Source of the DNA: an uncultured Lachnospiraceae bacterium
GTDB taxonomy: Bacteria; Bacillota; Clostridia; Lachnospirales; Lachnospiraceae
NCBI GenBank assembly: GCA_945643825.1
Contig: CALZEZ010000135.1
Span: 1-5,035, forward strand
Direction: 5' to 3'
Length of the DNA: 5,035 bases
Shown here: positions 1 to 4,711 of the stretch, one piece after another
How the letters are laid out: each line of letters begins with the position of its first letter
Position numbering within the stretch: position 1 is the stretch's first letter
The notes under the pieces: generated by a model
Told to the model about the DNA's origin: nothing
The model's database searches: none
The model's input: the letters and a program-made list of their open reading frames with translations, nothing else
Program-made: the position numbers and the translations under genes

Positions 1-980
1 CCTACAGCATTTATACGGATGACAAAGAAAGCTTTCTTACCGCAAGAAACAATGTCATATCAGATACAGGACATTCTGGCTATATGTCATGCGCGGAGTA
101 TCAGCATGATACATATATGAAACAGAGTGATTATATTAGGCTGCGTGAGATGCTGGGTCTTCAATCTGTAGAGCTCAATCCTTCTTTATGTTATATCCAT
201 TGCGTTCCGACTTTAAAGGAGTCTTTTGATAATATGATTAAAGGGGATAAAAATCTGAATTGCGCAGAATACTTGTTTGCGGAGAATGGCATATTTTGTG
301 AGCCGTTTAGTCAGATGGACACATACGGAAATGGTCTTGATTTTTGTATCATCGTCCCAGAACAGGCGACCTGTGAAATGACAACGCTATACAGCCTGTT
401 GTCTGTCATAACGCAAACACCGCTTGATAATCGGGATTTGCAGACAATTGTGGAAATGTGCGATGGTCTTTCGATATTAAGAAGAAATGTAGGAAAAACG
501 GCTTCTGACGGCAGCGGTGTAACAGCCTTGGTGGAAAATGTTGATTATTTGTCCGGTAAGTGGGTTGACAAAGAAAGCTTAACACAGCTCTATGCTATGT
601 CCATTTGCCTGTTCTACCTCGCACTGGTCTTTGAAATCACAGGTGCAGCAATTTTGGCGACACAAATACTAAGTGACAGGGAAACAAAGCGAAGACAGGA
701 TCGCATTGTGCAACAGCTTGGAATGAGTGCACGGGATATCGGTAGATTAAACGACCGACATTTATCTATGATGTTTCTATTGCCTTTGTTACCGGCAGGG
801 ATTGTCAGCAGCTGTTTTGTATATGTGAGTGCGAAAAAAATGCAGATGAGTGCCTTTCATCTTCCCGTATTTACAAACAGTCTGTGGATAATCGGCTCAT
901 TGTGTGTTGCACTTGCTTTTTTTATATTGCTCTATGGCATATACTACATTGCGGCCCGGATGAGCTATCAGCGTCAATAA
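1..980 (+). CDS. FtsX-like ABC transporter permease, C-terminal part (5' truncated by window)
   Basis: The reading frame is open from base 3 to the TAG/TAA-type stop at 978-980 (325 codons), so the gene begins before the window and the first in-frame ATG at 84 is probably internal, with no convincing ribosome site. The product ends like Bce/MacB-type FtsX permeases, membrane subunits that work with a separate ABC ATPase in exporting or sensing antimicrobial peptides, lipids or cell-wall signals. Residues 1 to about 190 (counted from base 3) are hydrophilic and match the position of the extracellular domain. Three membrane segments follow at about 198-222, 256-276 and 294-318. Between the first two is the cytoplasmic loop with QQLGMSARDIGRL (about 237-249), the LGMS-type motif typical of the family, in a charged stretch (SDRETKRRQDR). 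The extracellular part carries eight cysteines. The substrate cannot be read from this fragment. The ATPase partner is presumably upstream. The gene converges on the regulator at 991-1920, with 10 bp between stops and no clear terminator. Confidence 0.82.
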   Translation, partial: YSIYTDDKESFLTARNNVISDTGHSGYMSCAEYQHDTYMKQSDYIRLREMLGLQSVELNPSLCYIHCVPTLKESFDNMIKGDKNLNCAEYLFAENGIFCEPFSQMDTYGNGLDFCIIVPEQATCEMTTLYSLLSVITQTPLDNRDLQTIVEMCDGLSILRRNVGKTASDGSGVTALVENVDYLSGKWVDKESLTQLYAMSICLFYLALVFEITGAAILATQILSDRETKRRQDRIVQQLGMSARDIGRLNDRHLSMMFLLPLLPAGIVSSCFVYVSAKKMQMSAFHLPVFTNSLWIIGSLCVALAFFILLYGIYYIAARMSYQRQ

Positions 981-990
981 AAGCATCTAC

Positions 991-1920
991 CTATTGCACC
1001 GGCTCATCCATGGGACTGTAATTGATGCGGACATCAATGTCCTGGTTGTAGTTCCCGAAGGTTTTTCCAAATAGTGTAATACCGCCCACGTGCTCCGCAG
1101 AGTCGGGAACCTCGAACCGGAATTTGATATTGCTGCGATAGTCAAAGTTAAAATCATTCAGACTCACGTCGGAAATCTGCAGTCCGTCGATGAAGGTACC
1201 GCGGCGGTTGATGACGATCATTTTGAGCAGACCGTACTGATTCCAGTTCGGAAACCACCAGTCGGGCGTAAAGATTCCCCTGACATCACCGAAGTCACCG
1301 GGGCTGATCCATTTTCCGATACAGACATTGTTCATGTAGAAATAAATATCGGAGGGCCAGATGCTGTTGATGCCCGGAGCCTCACTGCTGATCTCGACGG
1401 AGATCATGATCTGGTCGATTTTCTGGTGATTTGGAATGAAATTGGGGATGTTATACTCGACATAGCCCTTGGTAAACCACAGAATATCAGCGTTGAAGCG
1501 ATCCGGGTGGGCAAAATATCTGGGATCATCCACCTCGCCGATCATCGCCGTACTGGTGGAGATGCCGCAGGTGGGATATACCTGATAATCACAATAGTGC
1601 CCGATCTTAATCTCGGTCTTATAGATGTTCTGCAGCTCCTTCTCATCGTCGAGATCGATCAGTATTTTATCTAATTTTATCGTACAGATCTTCTGATTGC
1701 CATGACCGGCAGACTCAGAGGAGGTCTGGACGATGCCGCAGTCTTCGAGCTTTTTTATATGGCTGGTGAGCGCTCCGTTTGTGATGTTTAGAGAGCTTGC
1801 CAGCTCATTCATATTCATACCTTTATGGGAAAGTAACAATTTAATGATGGAAATCCGGACCTCGGATCCCAATGCCTTGAACAGATCCAGACCATCCTCC
1901 AAAGAAGTAATGTGTAACAT
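991..1920 (-). CDS. ArsR-type winged-helix transcriptional regulator with large C-terminal putative sensor domain
   Basis: The protein has 309 residues. Residues about 12-85 form an ArsR-like winged helix: LFKALGSEVRISIIKLL opens it, NELASSLNITNGALTSHIKKLEDCGIV (about 38-64) is the helix-turn-helix with its recognition helix, and residues 65-85 form the wing. The cysteine-rich metal site of classical ArsR/SmtB sensors (ELCVCDL) is absent, so metal sensing is unlikely. Residues about 95-309 are a beta-rich, aromatic-rich region (PDWWFPNWNQYG at 219-230, SPGDFGD at 206-212, GGITLFGKTFGNY at 279-291). From memory this resembles the C-terminal part of long ArsR-family regulators found near glycoside hydrolase genes in Firmicutes, so a carbohydrate or similar small-molecule ligand is a guess. 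ATG at 1920 is preferred because GGGAGG lies 4 nt before it and the predicted transcript starts about 23 nt upstream. An in-frame TTG at 1932 would add four residues but would consume that ribosome site. Its targets are unknown, and autoregulation is plausible. Confidence 0.85.
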   Translation of the reverse strand: MLHITSLEDGLDLFKALGSEVRISIIKLLLSHKGMNMNELASSLNITNGALTSHIKKLEDCGIVQTSSESAGHGNQKICTIKLDKILIDLDDEKELQNIYKTEIKIGHYCDYQVYPTCGISTSTAMIGEVDDPRYFAHPDRFNADILWFTKGYVEYNIPNFIPNHQKIDQIMISVEISSEAPGINSIWPSDIYFYMNNVCIGKWISPGDFGDVRGIFTPDWWFPNWNQYGLLKMIVINRRGTFIDGLQISDVSLNDFNFDYRSNIKFRFEVPDSAEHVGGITLFGKTFGNYNQDIDVRINYSPMDEPVQ

Positions 1921-1924
1921 AAAG

Positions 1925-1930
1925 CCTCCC
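1925..1930 (-). promoter_or_regulatory. Ribosome binding site of the ArsR-type regulator (decides the start)
   Basis: On the minus strand GGGAGG is followed by CTTT and then ATG (1920-1918). The 4-nt spacing is slightly short but acceptable. The alternative TTG start at 1932 overlaps this site and has only a weak AGAAG-like sequence before it, so ATG at 1920 is the better start. Confidence 0.7.
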
Positions 1931-1949
1931 AAATACTGTTTCTTCTATT

Positions 1950-1978
1950 ATTATAAAAAACCCCAAAAAGCTAGTCAA
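1950..1978 (-). promoter_or_regulatory. Sigma-A promoter of the ArsR-type regulator
   Basis: On the minus strand TTGACT (1978-1973) and TATAAT (1955-1950) are separated by exactly 17 bp. This is 5/6 and 6/6 agreement with consensus, the best promoter in the window. The transcript should begin near 1943, giving a leader of about 23 nt. The regulator can therefore be expressed independently of the phosphoesterase gene upstream, although no strong terminator separates the two. Confidence 0.8.
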
Positions 1979-1997
1979 TAATTATCACTAAAATAGT
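1972..1997. promoter_or_regulatory. Candidate operator: TAGT/ACTA dyads over the regulator's -35 region
   Basis: TAGT (1972-1975), ACTA (1987-1990) and TAGT (1994-1997) form two overlapping imperfect dyads. One is TAGTCAATAATTATCACTA with an 8-bp palindrome ATAATTAT at its middle, and the other is ACTAAAATAGT. They overlap or adjoin the -35 box, where a winged-helix autorepressor could bind. The sequence is AT-rich, so chance symmetry is possible. Confidence 0.25.
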
Positions 1998-2020
1998 TTA
2001 TTCTTTTCTATAATAATGAA

Positions 2021-3541
2021 TTAGTTCATAACCGCAGTATACTCCTTCTCAAAGCTCTCTGCGCGGATAATAAAGGCATCCTTTGGATTGCTTGCAAGCA
2101 GACCGAGATAGTCTCCGGGGTTTCCGACGGTGTATTTGCCGGGATCCCACAGAGGAAAAAGCTTGAGCTTTCTGGTCAGCTTCCTTGCATAGATTAAGGA
2201 ATCCTCATCCGGAATACAGATTCTGGCAAGAGGAATCAGATCGGTAGTCTGATCGTTAAAGGTATTCTTTAACAGACATTCTGTCACCTCGGAATCCGGG
2301 AAAAAGGGCTCCTCTGTAATCTCGTAGGTGTGCTTAAAATGAGCCAGTGTGGTCGGATGAATCAGTCCGTTGCTATGTAGGATCAGAACAAGCTCCGGCG
2401 TGACAATCTGCTCCAGTAATCCGTCACTCGTCCGGAAGCTGATTGGTGTATCGGCGGCAAGAAAGTCTGATGGAATGATGTAGCCATAGGGCAGATGCTC
2501 CTTCTGATACATTGCTGTGCCGGTCAGATTGGGTTCGGTCTCAGAGGCATCGAGGATATCGTAGGAATCAAAATACGCAATCATCCGGTTATTCATATAA
2601 GCGGAGGAATGGGTAGTGGGATAATGCTCCTCAAAAAGCCTTCGGCTGATTGTTCCGCCGGCTTTTTCGAGATGTCCACCGCCATCCCCGATTTTATCGG
2701 TCAGAAATTTGACGAGCTCGTTAGCGGTTACGGTTTTGATGCAGGAGCGCACAGAAAGCTTGATGTCCCCGCTGCCCTCCAGTTCGTTAAATACGACACA
2801 GGACTTCACCTCAGCCACCTGCAGCAGGAAGTCGCTGATGAGTCCGAGCACATTCGGATCGCATGGCTGTGACTGAATGACTGCAAATTCATAGTCTTCA
2901 TTATAGGTGGTTCGAATTAAGGAGATACCGGCAATTTCCAGTTCCTTAAGCGAGATGTTGGAATTGCGGAACAGAGTAATCAGTGCCTTGTCATAATGAA
3001 TCTGGTTGCGCATGTTTAGATCAAGAGGATTGGAAATCTCTGAAAATTGGTTGGTATCGGTATACAGACCATAGTATAAGGAAGTTTCCAGCGTAGGATA
3101 CGCAGAAAAATCAAATTGCTCGGCGCACAGAAGCTTCCAGACCAGGGTGGCGCAGCTTCCGAGTGTGGAAGCAATATTCTTTAATTTGCGATCGGGAACA
3201 TAATCCTGGTGGTGATCGATAACAGCGACCTCATCCGCCAGAAGCCTTGTCACATTGCCCTCACCGTACTGACAATCCACTGTGATGAGGAGACCGTCCA
3301 GCTTGACCGGGTTGTCCTTTGGGGAGGAAACATATTCGACCGGGATCTGAAGATGCTCGATCATCAGAAGCAGATTGGCCTTGCGGATCTGTCTCATACC
3401 GCTGTAGATTAATCGTACGTCTTTGCCGAGAGCCTTAAAATAGCAGTAAACACCGAAGCCGGAGGCAAGGGTATCGGGATCCGGGTTATCGTGACACTGG
3501 ACCGTTATCGGGTTGTAGCTTGTCAATTCGCTTAATTTCAT
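2021..3541 (-). CDS. DHH/DHHA1 family phosphoesterase (NrnA-like) with C-terminal PGDYG-like extension
   Basis: This is a 506-residue cytoplasmic metal-dependent phosphoesterase. The family includes NrnA-type oligoribonuclease/pAp phosphatases and c-di-AMP or pApA hydrolases; which substrate applies here is not decidable. The DHH domain shows motif I HDNPDPD (17-23), the motif II aspartate in VDCQYG (D89), motif III DHH (109-111), GSCAT (128-132) and motif IV YTDTNQF with D162. The DHHA1 domain ends in GDGGGHLEKAGG (285-296), the substrate-binding GGGH. All expected metal ligands are present, so it should be active. At 506 residues it is longer than the usual 310-350 of NrnA. Residues about 325-506 form an extension with two similar PGDYG-like units (about 352-408 and 466-503), known in outline from clostridial homologues but without an assigned role. 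No signal peptide or membrane segment is visible. ATG at 3541 is chosen because GAGAGG lies 6 nt upstream and homology begins right after it. The frame stays open to 3763, but that part is leader DNA with repeats and hairpins. Confidence 0.88.
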   Translation of the reverse strand: MKLSELTSYNPITVQCHDNPDPDTLASGFGVYCYFKALGKDVRLIYSGMRQIRKANLLLMIEHLQIPVEYVSSPKDNPVKLDGLLITVDCQYGEGNVTRLLADEVAVIDHHQDYVPDRKLKNIASTLGSCATLVWKLLCAEQFDFSAYPTLETSLYYGLYTDTNQFSEISNPLDLNMRNQIHYDKALITLFRNSNISLKELEIAGISLIRTTYNEDYEFAVIQSQPCDPNVLGLISDFLLQVAEVKSCVVFNELEGSGDIKLSVRSCIKTVTANELVKFLTDKIGDGGGHLEKAGGTISRRLFEEHYPTTHSSAYMNNRMIAYFDSYDILDASETEPNLTGTAMYQKEHLPYGYIIPSDFLAADTPISFRTSDGLLEQIVTPELVLILHSNGLIHPTTLAHFKHTYEITEEPFFPDSEVTECLLKNTFNDQTTDLIPLARICIPDEDSLIYARKLTRKLKLFPLWDPGKYTVGNPGDYLGLLASNPKDAFIIRAESFEKEYTAVMN

Positions 3542-3547
3542 AGTGCA

Positions 3548-3553
3548 CCTCTC
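3548..3553 (-). promoter_or_regulatory. Ribosome binding site of the DHH phosphoesterase (decides the start)
   Basis: On the minus strand GAGAGG is followed by TGCACT and then ATG (3541-3539), a 6-nt spacing. This supports a 506-residue protein over the 580-residue open frame that starts at 3763. Confidence 0.8.
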
Positions 3554-3567
3554 TTTTGCCTTTTGTA

Positions 3568-3583
3568 ATAGGAAATTGCTCGT
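3568..3583 (-). repeat. Direct repeat copy 1 in the phosphoesterase leader (16 bp)
   Basis: The minus strand reads ACGAGCAATTTCCTAT, identical to the copy at 3601-3616. The period is 33 bp. The match extends two more bases on either side with one purine change each. It lies 26 bp upstream of the phosphoesterase start codon, inside the predicted mRNA leader. Its function is unknown. Confidence 0.85.
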
Positions 3584-3600
3584 ATCCGCCTTTTTATGTG

Positions 3601-3616
3601 ATAGGAAATTGCTCGT
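3601..3616 (-). repeat. Direct repeat copy 2 in the phosphoesterase leader (16 bp)
   Basis: This is an exact second copy of ACGAGCAATTTCCTAT (minus strand). A third, degenerate relative (11 of 16 matching) may lie at 3694-3709, next to the -10 box of the minus-strand promoter. The two exact copies are too few and too short to be a CRISPR array. Confidence 0.85.
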
Positions 3617-3633
3617 GTGTAGTGCGAAGCTAA

Positions 3634-3658
3634 CAAGAATCGACGTAGGAGATTCTTG
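3634..3658. other. Hairpin in the divergent intergenic region
   Basis: CAAGAATC (3634-3641) and GATTCTTG (3651-3658) form a perfect 8-bp stem with a 9-nt loop. It directly adjoins the terminator hairpin, so two stem-loops stand in tandem in RNA read from either strand. In the phosphoesterase leader it would be the second stem-loop. Confidence 0.65.
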
Positions 3659-3659
3659 C

Positions 3660-3688
3660 AAGCGGATGCGCTGGCATCCGCTTTTTTT
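3660..3688 (+). terminator. Rho-independent terminator, plus strand, with no annotated gene before it
   Basis: AAGCGGATGC (3660-3669) and GCATCCGCTT (3674-3683) form a perfect 10-bp stem with a GCTG loop, and the run of seven Ts at 3682-3688 follows on the plus strand only. This is a strong intrinsic terminator by shape. The only gene on its left runs on the other strand, so it must end an unannotated plus-strand transcript, or antisense transcription crossing the phosphoesterase start, and shield the importer operon from it. On the minus strand the same stem lies at the very start of the predicted phosphoesterase mRNA. Confidence 0.8.
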
Positions 3689-3717
3689 ATCGTACAGGAA
3701 ACAGAGCGTATTTTCAA
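3689..3717 (-). promoter_or_regulatory. Predicted sigma-A promoter of the DHH phosphoesterase
   Basis: On the minus strand TTGAAA (3717-3712) and TACGAT (3694-3689) are separated by 17 bp. Transcription should begin near 3682, which leaves a leader of about 140 nt carrying the 10-bp hairpin, the 8-bp hairpin and both 16-bp repeats before the start codon. The -10 box directly abuts the T-run of the plus-strand terminator. Confidence 0.6.
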
Positions 3718-3746
3718 TAAGAAAAAGTGCATACCGATTCTTTTTG

Positions 3747-3764
3747 CATGAATAAATATACATT
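3747..3764 (+). promoter_or_regulatory. ARG-box-like site 1 (putative ArgR/AhrC operator)
   Basis: CATGAATAAATATACATT matches the ArgR/AhrC box as I recall it (WNTGAATWWWWATTCANW) at all but one of the ten fixed core bases (ATACA in place of ATTCA). It sits upstream of the amino-acid importer promoter and is paired with a weaker site 22 bp away, centre to centre. ArgR hexamers bind such paired boxes at about two helical turns. The regulator itself is not in the window. The assignment rests on sequence match and context only. Confidence 0.4.
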
Positions 3765-3768
3765 GTCT

Positions 3769-3786
3769 ATTAAATATTTATGCAAA
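3769..3786 (+). promoter_or_regulatory. ARG-box-like site 2 (weaker partner)
   Basis: The core TAAATATTTATGCA (3771-3784) matches the fixed box bases at 8 of 10 positions. It is separated from site 1 by 4 bp and ends 7 bp before the -35 box of the importer promoter. Together the sites also form an interrupted inverted repeat (TTTGCAT...AAATAT against ATATTTATGCAAA). Confidence 0.3.
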
Positions 3787-3793
3787 TTTCCAG

Positions 3794-3822
3794 TTGATTT
3801 GTTTATTCCGGTCTGCTATATT
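3794..3822 (+). promoter_or_regulatory. Extended -10 promoter of the amino-acid importer operon
   Basis: TTGATT (3794-3799) and TATATT (3817-3822) are separated by 17 bp, with TGC immediately before the -10 box, giving an extended -10. Transcription should start near 3829, about 32 nt before the start codon. The putative ARG boxes would cover roughly -82 to -43 relative to it. Confidence 0.72.
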
Positions 3823-3860
3823 GTGATGTAGAAAATAAAAAGAAAGACGAGGAGACAATT

Positions 3861-4619
3861 ATGAAGAAGATTATTGCATTACTTTTGGCAACAGCAATGT
3901 GTGTCATGACACTCACCGCTTGCGGCGCAAGCAAGGAGACCATGAAGGAAGGCGTTTTAGTGGTTGGTACCAACCTTGCATTCCCTCCCTTTGAGATGGT
4001 TGACGACAACGGAAACCCGGATGGCTTTGATGTAAAGTTAATTGAGGCAATTGCAGATAAGATGGGTCTTAAGGTTGAGTGGCAGGATATGGAGTTTGGT
4101 GCTCTTGTAGCAGCAATCGGAACCAAGATCGACGCTTCCATCGCAGCGATGACCATTACCGATGAGAGAAAGAAAACCGTTGATTTCTCAACTCCCTACT
4201 ACACAGCCGTTCAGTACATTGTATTACCGGAGAATTCCGATATAAAGACAGCTGAGGATCTGAAGAATAAGACCATCGGTGTTCAGCTTGGTACAACCGG
4301 TGATTACGCAGCGCAGGAGATCGAGGGCGCAACAGTTTCCGCTTATGATAAGGCAGTTTATGCGGTAAACGATCTGTTAAACGGCAAGGTTGACTGTGTT
4401 ATCGTTGACCAGGGACCGGCTACTGTATTCCAGAACAACAATCCTGGTCTTGTAGCTGTTTCCGGTGTAGAGTTTGACTTTGCAACAGAGGATTATGGTA
4501 TCGCGCTTCCTAAGGGATCCCCACTTGTTGAGAAGGTAAACAAGGCATTAGAGGAAGTGATTGCTGACGGAACCTACGATAAGCTCTTTAACGAGTATCT
4601 TGCAACCGTAGAAGAGTAG
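3861..4619 (+). CDS. Amino-acid ABC transporter substrate-binding lipoprotein (SBP family 3)
   Basis: This 252-residue lipoprotein captures a polar amino acid outside the membrane and delivers it to the permease encoded next. The N-terminus is a lipoprotein signal: MKK, a hydrophobic stretch, then the lipobox LTAC with lipidated Cys21. The mature part is a complete bacterial extracellular solute-binding protein family 3 domain of normal length. GTNLAFPPFE (36-45) gives the aromatic ligand contacts, GFD is at 55-57, and AAMTITDERKK (95-105) includes Arg103, expected to bind the ligand carboxylate. DFSTPYY is at 108-114, QLGTTGDY at 142-149 forms the hinge-side loop, and Asp183 in VIVDQGPA is expected to bind the alpha-amino group. 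All alpha-amino-acid ligands of the family are therefore present. The side-chain specificity cannot be fixed; the ARG-box-like sites upstream hint at arginine or related basic amino acids. ATG at 3861 follows GAGGAG with a 6-nt gap. It is the first gene of an operon. Confidence 0.93.
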   Translation: MKKIIALLLATAMCVMTLTACGASKETMKEGVLVVGTNLAFPPFEMVDDNGNPDGFDVKLIEAIADKMGLKVEWQDMEFGALVAAIGTKIDASIAAMTITDERKKTVDFSTPYYTAVQYIVLPENSDIKTAEDLKNKTIGVQLGTTGDYAAQEIEGATVSAYDKAVYAVNDLLNGKVDCVIVDQGPATVFQNNNPGLVAVSGVEFDFATEDYGIALPKGSPLVEKVNKALEEVIADGTYDKLFNEYLATVEE

Positions 4620-4657
4620 GACTTGGTTGACCAAAACAAGGAATTAAGTTAGAATAA

Positions 4658-4684
4658 AAGGCATCGGTGCTTTACCGGTGCCTT
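4658..4684 (+). other. Intercistronic stem-loop between binding protein and permease
   Basis: AAGGCATCGGT (4658-4668) and ACCGGTGCCTT (4674-4684) form an 11-bp stem with one G-U pair and a 5-nt loop. No T-run follows, so it is not a canonical terminator. Stem-loops in this position commonly protect the 3' end of the binding-protein mRNA or limit read-through, so that the binding protein is made in excess of the permease. That role is inferred here. Confidence 0.65.
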
Positions 4685-4711
4685 AACTGTTAGGAAAGGA
4701 GTACAAAGGAA

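Noticed and set aside
84..86. ATG at 84 as the start of the FtsX-like permease
   Set aside because: The same frame is open back to base 3 and no clear ribosome site precedes 84. The protein is clearly missing the N-terminal half of an FtsX permease, so the gene starts outside the window.
1090..1674. Plus-strand open frame of 194 residues
   Set aside because: It lies wholly opposite the well-supported regulator gene, has no ribosome site and no recognisable domain.
1921..1932. TTG start at 1932 for the regulator
   Set aside because: It would place the GGGAGG ribosome site inside the coding region and leave only about 11 nt of leader after the predicted transcription start.
2495..2872. Plus-strand open frame of 125 residues (and the shorter one at 3209-3412)
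   Set aside because: These are antisense shadows of the DHH gene, whose conserved motifs fix the coding strand.
3568..3616. Possible CRISPR array from the two 16-bp repeats
   Set aside because: Only two exact copies, too short, with a 17-bp spacer and no cas genes.
3542..3763. A 74-residue N-terminal extension of the DHH phosphoesterase, starting at ATG 3763
   Set aside because: The frame is open but includes promoter, terminator hairpin and direct repeats. It has no ribosome site at 3763, its sequence shows no family similarity, and a good ribosome site precedes ATG 3541 where DHH homology begins.
3542..3860. Known riboswitch or T-box leader
   Set aside because: I could not match the hairpins or conserved loops to any class I know, and the only terminator is on the opposite strand to the leader RNA.
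3803..4156. Minus-strand open frame of 117 residues
   Set aside because: It is opposite the binding-protein gene and its promoter, and is low-complexity and serine-rich as expected for a shadow frame.
3861..4619. Naming the binding protein as an arginine-specific gene (artP/artJ-like symbol)
   Set aside because: The visible ligand residues are shared by the whole polar amino acid family. Specificity is suggested only by the ARG-box-like sites, so no gene symbol was given.
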